From Aquabacterium soli (GTDB taxonomy: Bacteria; Pseudomonadota; Gammaproteobacteria; Burkholderiales; Burkholderiaceae_C): DNA of 64,000 nt. Below are positions 44,738 through 53,395 of this stretch, piece by piece. The stretch lies in the NCBI RefSeq assembly GCF_003933735.1, contig NZ_RSED01000007.1:186001-250000 (forward strand). Reading direction: 5' to 3'. Position 1 is the stretch's first letter. Each line of letters starts with the position of its first letter. Both the position numbers and the translations under genes were made by a program. The notes below the pieces were generated by a model. That model saw only the letters and a program-made list of their open reading frames with translations. It searched no databases and was not told the DNA's origin.

Positions 44738-45038
44738 GAAATCTCAAACTGAACATTGAGCCTTGGTATAGGCGCCGTTTGTGCCGCCAGCCATGTTGGC
44801 TTCGCTCCCCTTGACGGTGGGTCCGAACACTCTCTCCATCGGAGGATGTCCAGTGGGCCGTTGCTGTGCAGACTGCACTTGCGCGCAGGCGCTGGGCCGC
44901 ATCAGACGTCTCAGCCGCGTCTGGCACCTGGACCTCAAAAGCACAACATGAACCGTACAACATTCGCCGCGGCGACTTCACGCCCGGGTACCACTTGTCC
45001 AACATCGTCTCGGCAGCCCTTCTTCAGGAGGGCTTGTC
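44738..45038. other. 301-bp divergent intergenic region
   Basis: Lies between the NarL-type regulator (minus) and the TehA-type channel (plus). It contains the 12-mer at 44761-44772 and an AGGAGG ribosome-binding site at 45027-45032 for the channel gene. I see no gene, no clear -35/-10 pair and no strong stem. Confidence 0.5.
44761..44772 (-). promoter_or_regulatory. Copy 2 of recurrent 12-mer CCTATACCAAGG
   Basis: Reads CCTATACCAAGG on the minus strand, 24 bp upstream of the NarL-type regulator start, identical to the copy at 43495-43506. Position fits a repressor or autoregulatory site, or a promoter element. Confidence 0.4.
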
Positions 45039-46040
45039 ATGGTTGAGGGTGCCGTCAGCGCCATGCTGGCAGGGGACGCGTCTCAGGCGAAACGACCTGT
45101 GCTGTCACGGCTGTCCGTTGCCATGTTCGGCATGGTGATGGGCATCGGCGGCTTGGCCAATGCATGGGGCGCTGCGAGTAAGACCTTCGGCTTTCCCTTG
45201 GTCATCAGCCAGGTGCTCCTTGGGATCGCCACGGCCATCTTCGCTGTTCTGGTGCTGGCGCATCTTGCCAAGCTGCTCTTGCACTTTCCCGACGTGGCAG
45301 AGGAGTTCGCGCACCCGGTGCGGTCGAGCTTCTTCCCGGCCATCTCTGTCGCGTCCATCGTTCTTTCAATCGGCCTGCGGAACTATGCCTTCGAGGTGGC
45401 CAACGTCCTGTGGTGCATGGGTGCAGGACTTCACCTCATCTTCGCAATGGTGCTGATCCGCCGTTGGGTGCTGCATGCGCAGGACGAGGGTGTGTTGACC
45501 CCCGCGTGGTTCATCCCGGTCGTCGGAAACATCCTGGTGCCAGTTGGTGGTGTGCCGCTAGGCTACGTGGAAGTGAGCTGGTTCTTCTTCTCCGTCGGGC
45601 TGATGCTGTGGCTGTCCTTCTTCACCATCGTCCTGCACCGGGTGCTGTTTGTGCCTGCAATGAGCCAGAGAAGCCTGCCCACGCTGTTCATCCTGCTGGC
45701 ACCACCGTCCATTGGCCTGTCGGCCTACTTGGCCTTTACCGGCGGCCAGGCGGGGGCGATGGGCGACATCCTCTACTGCCTGGCCTTGTTCATCGCGATG
45801 CTCTTGCTGAGCCTCATCCGCCACGCCGCGCACGGCCCATTCTTCATGAGCTGGTGGGCAATGACCTTCCCGGTGGACGGATGGGCGGGAGCCTCCATCG
45901 GCTACTACCATGCACGACCTTCCACTTACACGGCAGCGATCGCGCTGGTCGCGCTTGGTCTCGCGAGTTGCGTCGTCCTCTGGGTCACAACCCGCACCAC
46001 GTTCCACATGGCCTCCGGCGCAGCCTTCAACGAAGACTGA
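45039..46040 (+). CDS. TehA/SLAC1-family (TDT) channel
   Basis: 333 residues with about ten hydrophobic helices evenly spaced from residue 22 to the end, e.g. LSVAMFGMVMGIGGLANAWG and VLLGIATAIFAVLVLAHLAK. The family signature GLANAW appears early, and WFIPVVGNILVPVGG lies mid-protein. TDT proteins form anion channels or transport dicarboxylates and tellurite; the substrate is not readable. It is expressed divergently from the NarL-type regulator, which may control it. An AGGAGG site precedes the ATG. Confidence 0.9.
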   Translation: MVEGAVSAMLAGDASQAKRPVLSRLSVAMFGMVMGIGGLANAWGAASKTFGFPLVISQVLLGIATAIFAVLVLAHLAKLLLHFPDVAEEFAHPVRSSFFPAISVASIVLSIGLRNYAFEVANVLWCMGAGLHLIFAMVLIRRWVLHAQDEGVLTPAWFIPVVGNILVPVGGVPLGYVEVSWFFFSVGLMLWLSFFTIVLHRVLFVPAMSQRSLPTLFILLAPPSIGLSAYLAFTGGQAGAMGDILYCLALFIAMLLLSLIRHAAHGPFFMSWWAMTFPVDGWAGASIGYYHARPSTYTAAIALVALGLASCVVLWVTTRTTFHMASGAAFNED

Positions 46041-46124
46041 GCCGGATGTGTGGTTCTCTCTCGGTCATGGCTGTGGTGCCGGCCGATGCGTCAAGCTGCC
46101 CCGCACTGCGACGGGGCAACTCGC

Positions 46125-46595
46125 TCAAGCTGGTGAGTCCTTGGCCACCGAAAGATCCACCCGGAACGTGATTTCGATGAGCTGCTCCGGGAAGGCCAGG
46201 CGAGAGACACCAATGAGATTGCTCGCCACACGCGGCGTCTTGCCATAGACGCCGCGTCGCACTTCACCGGCCACGGCAAACGCTGCGGGAACGTCGAGGA
46301 CGAACAGGGTCTCCTCGACGACTTGATCGAAGGTCGCCCCGAAATGGGAAAGCAGTTTGCGAGCGTTCTCATAGGTCGCCTGCATCTGCAGGCCCATGTT
46401 CGAGAACCCCGAGGGGCGGCCGGCAGCGTCAAGCGTGGCCGCGCCGATCAGGTTGCCCTGCGCATCGTGGCTCAGTTGCCCTGACACGTAGATCGTGTCG
46501 CCCACCTTGACGGCTTGGGCATAGCCATAGGCATCCTCCCACGGCACACCGTGGTTGGCGATTTGCTTCGACTGAGGCGTTGTGGTCTGGGTCAT
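46125..46595 (-). CDS. RidA-family (YjgF/YER057c/UK114) protein, non-canonical
   Basis: 156 residues, longer than the usual ~128. Signatures: YGYAQAVKVGDTIYVSGQLS, ASNLIGVSRLAFPEQLIEI. Aligning the end of the domain puts Ser where RidA has the catalytic Arg of the PARS motif, so the 2-imino-acid deaminase activity of true RidA may be absent (inference). The gene lies 62 bp after the isochorismatase-fold hydrolase on the same strand and converges with the TehA-type gene. Start ATG at 46595. Confidence 0.85.
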   Translation of the reverse strand: MTQTTTPQSKQIANHGVPWEDAYGYAQAVKVGDTIYVSGQLSHDAQGNLIGAATLDAAGRPSGFSNMGLQMQATYENARKLLSHFGATFDQVVEETLFVLDVPAAFAVAGEVRRGVYGKTPRVASNLIGVSRLAFPEQLIEITFRVDLSVAKDSPA

Positions 46596-46657
46596 TTCAA
46601 AATCCTGGATAAAAATGGCAACTCGCCAAGAGGCGGGGTTGCCCCGCCTCAAAGTCG

Positions 46658-47359
46658 TCAACGCTCGATGACAGCAGCGTGAACAGGCGCGAGCGATTCG
46701 TGCTGGGTCTGCGTGCGTTGAGCCGCCTTGTGAACCATGGTGTAGGCGTAATCGACGCCCATGCCATAAGCGCCAGAGTGCTCCTTGGCGACTTTCATGA
46801 CGGCGTCGTATGTGTCGCGGTTCTTCCAGTCGCGTTGCCATTCCAGCAGGACTTGCTGCCAGGTCACTGGCACCACGCCGGCTTGCACCATCCGTTGCAT
46901 GGCGTAGTCATGCGCGTCCTTCGTGGTGCCGCCCGACGCGTCGGCGACCATGTATATCTCGTAGTTCCCTTCAAGCATCGCGCACAAGGCGAAGGTGGTG
47001 TTGCAGACCTCGGTCCACAGGCCCGCGACGATGACCTTCTTGCGGCCGTTGGCGGCCAGGGCATCGCGTACCTTCTGGTCGTCCCACGAGTTCATCGAAG
47101 TGCGCTCCAGCGTCTTCTTCTCGGGAAAAACGTCGAGCAGTTCGGGATAGGTGAAGCCGGAGAAAGTCTCGGATTCAACCGTGGTGATGGTCGTGGGGAC
47201 GTCGAAGATCCTGGCAGCCTTGGCCAGGCCGATGACGTTGTTCTTCATCGCTTGTCGGTCCATCGACTGCACACCGAAGGCCATCTGGGGCTGATGGTCG
47301 ATGATGATCAGCTGACTGTTCTTGGGTGTCAGGACTTCAAGTTTGGCTTGGGAGGACAT
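46658..47359 (-). CDS. Isochorismatase-fold hydrolase (YcaC type)
   Basis: 233 residues. The cysteine-hydrolase fold is shown by SQLIIIDHQPQMAFGVQSMD with the catalytic Asp, and by the nucleophile region VIVAGLWTEVCNTTFALCAM with the Cys. YcaC relatives are cysteine hydrolases of unknown substrate. It is transcribed with the RidA-like gene, a common pairing for clean-up or degradation of small amides. Start ATG at 47359 has a GGAGG three bases before it, closer than ideal. Confidence 0.9.
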   Translation of the reverse strand: MSSQAKLEVLTPKNSQLIIIDHQPQMAFGVQSMDRQAMKNNVIGLAKAARIFDVPTTITTVESETFSGFTYPELLDVFPEKKTLERTSMNSWDDQKVRDALAANGRKKVIVAGLWTEVCNTTFALCAMLEGNYEIYMVADASGGTTKDAHDYAMQRMVQAGVVPVTWQQVLLEWQRDWKNRDTYDAVMKVAKEHSGAYGMGVDYAYTMVHKAAQRTQTQHESLAPVHAAVIER

Positions 47360-47593
47360 GTTCGTTCCAGAGGGAGTTGTAGAGCTGAGCCCACGGTTGG
47401 GGCAGCGGCCTTCGCGAGCGAGTTGAGCTCGCGAGTCCATGGGGACGTCGGCAGAATAGGTTTCCAGGCAGCCCTTGCCATCTCCACTTCGACATAGAGA
47501 GACGGTGCAGCCGCGCACAGAATCACGCCGATCCCGGCAGCGCCCGCGCTTTTCGCTCCTACGGCTTGGGTCGGCATCTTTCGATGGAGGGAT

Positions 47594-48100
47594 GTGTGCC
47601 GACGGGAAGTCGGCCACCATCGGCTCGTGGAAGGAGCATCGCCGGTCAGCGTTGCACTGCGCTTTCCTGTGTTCCACGTATCAGACGCGAACTCGATGCT
47701 TCTTACCGACGACCGATTCAATGACTTGTGCGAGGCCTTTCGGTCGACGGGCGGTGTCATTGGGGCAGAGGAACTGGCGAGCACCCTGCAGCGCTCGCAC
47801 GGACAAGGCGTCGGACTGGTCGCGCGCTGGATTGTCGACGGGCATCTGATCTCGTTCCACTGGCGAGGCGGCTACTGGATTCCGCGATTTCAACTCTTGC
47901 CGACCGCGGAGCACATCGCGCCACAGCTGCCCCCGGTGCTCGCGGAGCTCCCGCACACGAGCGATGCCCTGTCAAGAGCTGAATGGTTTGCCGATGCGAA
48001 CGCTGCTCTTGACGGGGAAAGGCCATGCGATGTTCTGGCGAGGGCACCGCAACGTGTTCGCGAAGCCGCCAGAATGCTGCGCTTTGCCGTCGATGGTTGA
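47594..48100 (+). CDS. Protein of unknown function with an antitoxin-like C terminus
   Basis: 168 residues from the GTG at 47594; the ATG at 47696 (MLLTDDRFNDLCEAF) is the alternative. I do not recognise a named family. The segment ELASTLQRSHGQGVGLVARW then WIVDGHLISFHWRGGYWIP looks like a small DNA-binding or cofactor-binding module. The C terminus, AEWFADANAALDGERPCDVL followed by ARAPQRVREAARML, resembles the layout of the Xre/MbcA/ParS antitoxin C-terminal domain. No RES-type toxin gene lies beside it, so an antitoxin role is not supported. Confidence 0.55.
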   Translation: MCRREVGHHRLVEGASPVSVALRFPVFHVSDANSMLLTDDRFNDLCEAFRSTGGVIGAEELASTLQRSHGQGVGLVARWIVDGHLISFHWRGGYWIPRFQLLPTAEHIAPQLPPVLAELPHTSDALSRAEWFADANAALDGERPCDVLARAPQRVREAARMLRFAVDG

Positions 48101-48136
48101 CTGCAAGCGCATGGGGGCACGTGGAAGAAGGGGCCG

Positions 48137-48152
48137 CTATACAAAGGTATAG
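48137..48152. promoter_or_regulatory. Perfect dyad CTATAC-AAAG-GTATAG
   Basis: A 6-bp arm, 4-nt spacer perfect palindrome in the 253-bp gap upstream of the giant kinase gene (202 bp before its ATG). Its arms share the CTATAC core of the recurrent 12-mer. Candidate operator. The rest of the gap shows nothing I can name. Confidence 0.4.
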
Positions 48153-48353
48153 TGGTCCTTCGGGTTGCGGTCGTGCAGCATGGGCCAATGAGCGTGCAGA
48201 ATCGACGTCGGGTCGACTCTCCCTGCTTCTGCAGGATGTACCGACCTCACGCCATCTGTGGCCACCGCGTGCTGGGCTTTGAAACAACCGCTCAATGACA
48301 AGGTTTCCAGATGGCCGGCAACCAGTCCACAAGCTCCGCGTGGTCACCCGTGC

Positions 48354-51300
48354 ATGCTAGACCCGTCTCCTTCGCTGCCCTTTTCTGTTGCTGACGCGCT
48401 GACAAGCGGTCGTGACGCCCAGTGTCCACTCGACGTTTCGGAGTTGCGCCGCGACGCCTGGACGCGGCTCTTTCGCGCACGCCACGGCGACAGGCACGAC
48501 ACCTCCCTGGTGCTGGTCGCCGATACCCATGCGCCTGACTTCGTCCGGCAGCGTCTGCGCCGGGCGGCAACGTTGTCACCGATGCTGTCTGGAGACTTCG
48601 CTGTTCAAGCCCAGCGATTGCTGGAGACGGATGCGGGCATGTGCCTCGTGTTGGACGACCCAGGCGGGCAACTGCTTGAGCATCCGACCTTGCGGGAACG
48701 CTCCGTCGGCGACGCGTTGCGCCTTGTCCGCGGCATCGCCGAGGCGGTGGCCAGCAGCCACGCTCGCGGCTGCGTGCACAACGACCTGCGGCCCGCGAAC
48801 GTGCTGACACGCGACGATGGCCGAGCCTGGCTGCTGGGTTATGGCCGGGCGTCGTGCGCCGACGAGCCATCAGCGCCACTGGTTCTCACGGACGCAGCAG
48901 ATTCGCTACCGTACATGTCGCCGGAGCTGACCGGCCGCATGAATCGGCCGGTTGACGAACGAAGCGACCTGTACTCACTGGGCGTCATGCTGTATGAGTT
49001 GCTGGCGGGTGATTTGCCGTTCACGGCCCACAGCCCGATGGAGTGGGTTCACTGTCATGTCGCACGTGAGCCGTTGAAGCTGTCTCAGAAGGTTCCAGAC
49101 TGCCCGCTGATGGTGCTCGGTATCGTTGACCGGCTGCTCGCCAAGGCCGCCGAGGACCGCTACCAGACGGCCGGTGCACTCATCGAAGACCTTGACCGGG
49201 CCATCTCCGATTGGCATGCACACGATGGGGCTGCCGTCGTTTCCGCGGCAGAACACCTGCAGCGGCTCGCCGCTCCCCAGCGTCTGCGCGACCGGACAAG
49301 CCAACTCGATGCGCTGAAGGCCGCCTACGAGCGTGTCGGCAAATCCGGTGCGGTGGAGCTTGTGCTGGTGAGCGGCGCTTCAGGTATCGGCAAGTCGGCG
49401 CTCGTCCATGAGCTGCGCCGCCACGTCTCGCAGCAAGGCGGACTCTTTGCATCGGGCAAGTTCGAGCAAAGCCAGAACGACGCCCCGTACGCCACATTGG
49501 CCCAAGGCTTTGGCGCCTTGCTGGCCGATGTGTTGCTGCTGGATGAGGCCCAGCGCGCGCACTGGCGGAGCAAGCTCGGGGCCGCATTGGGCGTGAATGC
49601 CGTCAGCCTGCAGGGAACATTGCCCGAACTGGCGGCGCTGCTGGGACCCATCAACGCAGCGCCCGATCTTTCTCCGACCGATGCCGCCACGCGATTCCGG
49701 ATGGCGATGGCCAATCTGGTCACGGCCCTGGTGGACGCCGGCCAGCCCCTCGTGCTGTTCATTGACGATCTGCAGTGGCTTGACGAATCGACGCTGGATG
49801 TCCTGCAGCACCTCATGTCGAGTGGTGAGCCATGCCGCTGGCTCTTCATTGGCGCCTACCGCACCAATGAAGTCGGTGCCGAGCATGGGCTGCACAGGCT
49901 CATCGGCACGGCTCAAGCACAGGGCGTGCGCACGACAGAGTTGCCGCTCTCAGCGTTGCCCGTCTCAGAACTCCGCAATCTGCTCGCAGAAACTCTGGAC
50001 ATGGCCCCGGAACGCGTGGCTTCGCTTGCCAGCTACCTGGCCGAATGCACAGGCGGTAATCCATTCTTCTCACTTCAGCTGATCCGGGCCCTGGCTGACG
50101 ATGGCCTGCTTCATTTCGATGCCGCAAGCCAGGCCTGGAACTGGGACCTTGGCGCCATCAAGGCTCATGAACAGAAGAATGATGTCAGGGAGTTCCTGAT
50201 CGCCAAGCTGGCGCGCCTGCCCGACGACCTGCGCTACCGCATCGAGACGCTGAGCTGCTTCGGCTCATCAGCCAACACGCGCTGCATGGCGGTCGCCTGC
50301 GACGTGGAGATGGATCAGTGCGGTGTCTATGCGGATGCTGCTGAGCAGGGGGGCTTCATCACCAAGACCGAGGGTGGGTACCGTTTCGCGCACGACCGCA
50401 TCCAGGAGGCCGCCTACGCGCTCATTCCGGAGGCGGACAGACCGCGCAGGCATCTTGAGATTGCACGCCGCTTGTGCGCGAACCTGACAGACGACGAGGT
50501 CAAGACACACATCTTCGACATCGCGAACCAACTCGCACCCGGCATAACGCTCATAGAAGAGCATGAACGGCTGCGCGCCGCCGCTCATTTCAAGGCTGCA
50601 GGCGAACGTGCCAGGGCTGAGACGGCGTACGCCGCGGCGCTGCGGCATTTCGAACACGCCGATGCGCTGCTGGGCAGCGACCGTTGGACCTCCAGTTACG
50701 CACTCGCACTGGCCGTGGCCATCGGCATGGCGGAATGCCGATTCCTGCTCGGAGAGATGCACGCGGCAGAAGCGCTGTTGCTGGATGTTCAAGACCACGC
50801 ACGAAACACCGTGGACCGCGCAGACGTGACCTGGCGGCAGGTCACGCTCTACACGGCGCTGGACCGCAGCGACGAGGCCATCCGCACCTGCCTGCGCTTC
50901 CTTGGGACAGCAGGCGTCGAGATTCCGCCGCATCCAGAAGACGCAGAGGTTGAGCGGGAATACCAGGCCATGGTCGAGCAGCTCGATGCCCTGGGTGGTG
51001 CACGTGCCCTGCTGACACTGCCGGCGGCAAGCGATCCGGCACAGCGCGCGGTGCTGGATGCCTTGGCGGCGATGCTTCCCCCAGCCTTCTTCAGCGATGC
51101 CAACCTGGTCTGCTATGCCCTGTGCCGCATGGCGCGCCTGAGCCTGGCGCACGGCAACGGCGATGCGTCGGCGCTGGCCTATGCTTACCTGGGCATGGTC
51201 ATCAGCCACCGCTTCGATGCGTATGCCTTGGCCTTTGAGCTGGGGCGTGTCGGTTATGAGCTGGTCGAGCGCAACGAAGGCAACCGCTACCGTGGACGGG

Positions 51301-53393
51301 TCTACATGACCTTTGCGTACCACGTCAGCGCCTGGGCCAAGCCGCTGGGCAACAGCCTGGACCTGCTGCGTCAGGCCTATCGCATCGCACGCGATGGCGG
51401 CGACGTGACCTACGCGGGCTTCAGCTCCTGCACGCTTGTGACCAGCCTGCTGTCGCACAGCACCCACCTGGCGGATGTGCAAGCTGAAGCGCGTGAACGC
51501 CTGCGCTACGTGTCCCATGCCAAGTTCGGCCTCGTGAGCGACATCATGACTGCGCAGCTGCAGCTGATCGCCACACTGCGTGGCCAGACACGCGACATCG
51601 GATCGTTCGACGACGAGCACTTCTCGGAGGCAGAGCACGAGGCCCGGCTGATGGCCGACCGCAACCTGGACATCGCCCGCTGCTGGTACTGGATACGCAA
51701 GGCCCACGCGCGTTTCATGACCAACCGCTTCGAGGAGGCTGAGGAGGCGTTGCAGCAGGCCGAGCCGCTGCTGTGGACATCCACGGGCCATTTCGAAATG
51801 GCGCAGTACCAGTTCGGTGCCGCGCTCACACGGACGGCCTGTTGCCATGGCATGCCGCAGGCGCACCAGGATGCATTGATGTCCAAAGTGCAGACACACC
51901 TCAACCAGTTGCGAACCTGGGCCGTCCATTGCCCGGATACCTTTGGTTTTCGCGTGTCGCTGGTGGAGGCCGAGATGGCCGGCGTACAGGGCCGGATGAT
52001 GGAGGCGATGCAAGGATACGAGCGTGCGTTGGCGCAGGTGCATCAGAAGGCCCCGCAACACATCGCCCTGACGCTGGAGACCGCGGCGCGCTTCTATCGG
52101 CGCAACGGGCTCGGTAGAACCGCGCAGAGTCTGCTTGCGCAGGCGCGCGACTTGTACCAGCGATGGGGCGCAGATGGCAAGGTCGCACAGCTTGAACGCG
52201 ACTTCCCGGACATCCGCCCCACTGGCCTGCCGCGTCAAGTGTCTGAGGTGGCGCCAAACCCGTTTCAGGATGCCGATGCGGCTTCCATGCTCAAGACGTC
52301 CCAGGCCGTCAGCCATGATGCGGGCCTGGACGAACTGATGCGGGCGCTGATGGAAATTGCGCTGGAACATGCGGGCGCCAACCGGGGGGTGCTGATCCTG
52401 CCCAAGGGCGACCAGCTGCGCATCGAGGCACTGGCACGGTTTGGCGCGGATGGCGCGGAGGTCGGTCTGCAGTCCGTGGCCGTCGCTCCGACGGACCTGC
52501 CCCTTGCCGTGCTGCACCACGTCATCCGCACGGCGGGAGCGGTGCTGCTGGACGACGCTCGTGAATCAGATGAGTTTTCCAAGGACCCCTACATCGCCGA
52601 AGGCCGATGCCGGTCGGTGCTGTGCCTGCCGCTGATCCGGAAAAACGAGCTCATCGCCGTGCTGTACCTGGAGAACAGCCTGGTCAGCCATGTGTTCACG
52701 CAGTCCCGCGTGGCTCTGCTCAACCTGCTGGTCGTCACGGCTGCGCTCTACATCGAGAACGCCTCGCTGGAGGAGAAGGAGTCGCTTCTCAAGGAAGTGC
52801 ACCACCGCGTCAAGAACAACCTGCAGCTGATCAGCAGCCTTCTGAGCCTTCAGGCATCGCGCATTCCCGACAAGGATGTCGCCGAGCTCTTCGCCGAAAG
52901 CCGTCATCGTGTGCGCTCCATGGCCATGGTGCACGAGAACCTTTACCGCGCTGGCAATTTCGCCCGGGTGCCCATGCCCGCCCACATCGGCAAGCTGTGC
53001 GCGGAACTGTCACACGCCTATGGGATGGCGGCACAGCGCGTCGAAGTGCAGGTCGAGGTCGACGACATCCAGCTTGACCTCGACCGCGCAGTCTCTTGCG
53101 GTCTCATCATCAACGAGCTGCTTTCCAATGCGCTCAAGCATGCCTTCCGGCAGCGAGACCATGGCCGGGTGCAAGTGAGCCTGCACCTGGTAGGCGACGG
53201 GCAATGCGAGTTGAGCGTTGCGGACGATGGCACGGGCTTGCCAGCCGACCTGGACATCTCGCGCGCGGCCACGCTGGGCTTGCAGCTTGTCGATGACCTT
53301 GCGGCCCAGTTGCGTGGTGAGTTGACCCTGGAGCGGGACGGTGGCGCGCGCTTTCGCATCCGCTTCCCTGTCAACGATGAAGGAGGTCGGTGA
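48354..53393 (+). CDS. Giant pseudokinase-ATPase-GAF-histidine kinase
   Basis: 1679 residues. Order: a Ser/Thr-kinase-like domain (about 20-270), a STAND/AAA-type ATPase (Walker A GASGIGKSALV near 341, Walker B LVLFIDDLQWLDE near 468), a long helical repeat region (about 600-1290), a GAF domain (about 1320-1460) and a C-terminal HisKA_2/HATPase kinase (His near 1483 in KEVHHRVKNNLQLISSLLSL; N box LIINELLSNALKHAF; DDGTGLP). The family is known as trifunctional kinase/ATPase/histidine kinase. Here the first domain has lost the beta-3 Lys, has HND at 142-144 and lacks DFG (LGYGRAS), so it is a pseudokinase. ATG at 48354 gives MLDPSPSLPF. Two bases separate its stop from the next gene's ATG. Confidence 0.93.
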   Translation: MLDPSPSLPFSVADALTSGRDAQCPLDVSELRRDAWTRLFRARHGDRHDTSLVLVADTHAPDFVRQRLRRAATLSPMLSGDFAVQAQRLLETDAGMCLVLDDPGGQLLEHPTLRERSVGDALRLVRGIAEAVASSHARGCVHNDLRPANVLTRDDGRAWLLGYGRASCADEPSAPLVLTDAADSLPYMSPELTGRMNRPVDERSDLYSLGVMLYELLAGDLPFTAHSPMEWVHCHVAREPLKLSQKVPDCPLMVLGIVDRLLAKAAEDRYQTAGALIEDLDRAISDWHAHDGAAVVSAAEHLQRLAAPQRLRDRTSQLDALKAAYERVGKSGAVELVLVSGASGIGKSALVHELRRHVSQQGGLFASGKFEQSQNDAPYATLAQGFGALLADVLLLDEAQRAHWRSKLGAALGVNAVSLQGTLPELAALLGPINAAPDLSPTDAATRFRMAMANLVTALVDAGQPLVLFIDDLQWLDESTLDVLQHLMSSGEPCRWLFIGAYRTNEVGAEHGLHRLIGTAQAQGVRTTELPLSALPVSELRNLLAETLDMAPERVASLASYLAECTGGNPFFSLQLIRALADDGLLHFDAASQAWNWDLGAIKAHEQKNDVREFLIAKLARLPDDLRYRIETLSCFGSSANTRCMAVACDVEMDQCGVYADAAEQGGFITKTEGGYRFAHDRIQEAAYALIPEADRPRRHLEIARRLCANLTDDEVKTHIFDIANQLAPGITLIEEHERLRAAAHFKAAGERARAETAYAAALRHFEHADALLGSDRWTSSYALALAVAIGMAECRFLLGEMHAAEALLLDVQDHARNTVDRADVTWRQVTLYTALDRSDEAIRTCLRFLGTAGVEIPPHPEDAEVEREYQAMVEQLDALGGARALLTLPAASDPAQRAVLDALAAMLPPAFFSDANLVCYALCRMARLSLAHGNGDASALAYAYLGMVISHRFDAYALAFELGRVGYELVERNEGNRYRGRVYMTFAYHVSAWAKPLGNSLDLLRQAYRIARDGGDVTYAGFSSCTLVTSLLSHSTHLADVQAEARERLRYVSHAKFGLVSDIMTAQLQLIATLRGQTRDIGSFDDEHFSEAEHEARLMADRNLDIARCWYWIRKAHARFMTNRFEEAEEALQQAEPLLWTSTGHFEMAQYQFGAALTRTACCHGMPQAHQDALMSKVQTHLNQLRTWAVHCPDTFGFRVSLVEAEMAGVQGRMMEAMQGYERALAQVHQKAPQHIALTLETAARFYRRNGLGRTAQSLLAQARDLYQRWGADGKVAQLERDFPDIRPTGLPRQVSEVAPNPFQDADAASMLKTSQAVSHDAGLDELMRALMEIALEHAGANRGVLILPKGDQLRIEALARFGADGAEVGLQSVAVAPTDLPLAVLHHVIRTAGAVLLDDARESDEFSKDPYIAEGRCRSVLCLPLIRKNELIAVLYLENSLVSHVFTQSRVALLNLLVVTAALYIENASLEEKESLLKEVHHRVKNNLQLISSLLSLQASRIPDKDVAELFAESRHRVRSMAMVHENLYRAGNFARVPMPAHIGKLCAELSHAYGMAAQRVEVQVEVDDIQLDLDRAVSCGLIINELLSNALKHAFRQRDHGRVQVSLHLVGDGQCELSVADDGTGLPADLDISRAATLGLQLVDDLAAQLRGELTLERDGGARFRIRFPVNDEGGR
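53381..53387 (+). promoter_or_regulatory. Consensus Shine-Dalgarno inside the kinase gene's 3' end
   Basis: AGGAGGT is complementary to the 16S rRNA 3' end and sits 8 bases before the ATG at 53396. It favours that start over the GTG at 53390, which would be only two bases away. It lies in the last codons of the giant kinase, coupling the two genes. Confidence 0.75.
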
Positions 53394-53395
53394 GC

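Noticed and set aside
47594-48100. Antitoxin of a RES/Xre toxin-antitoxin pair
   Set aside because: The C terminus is reminiscent of that family, but no toxin-like gene is adjacent on either side.
50268-52520. 750-codon open frame antisense to the giant kinase
   Set aside because: No motif or initiation signal, and the plus-strand frame is a clear multidomain protein.
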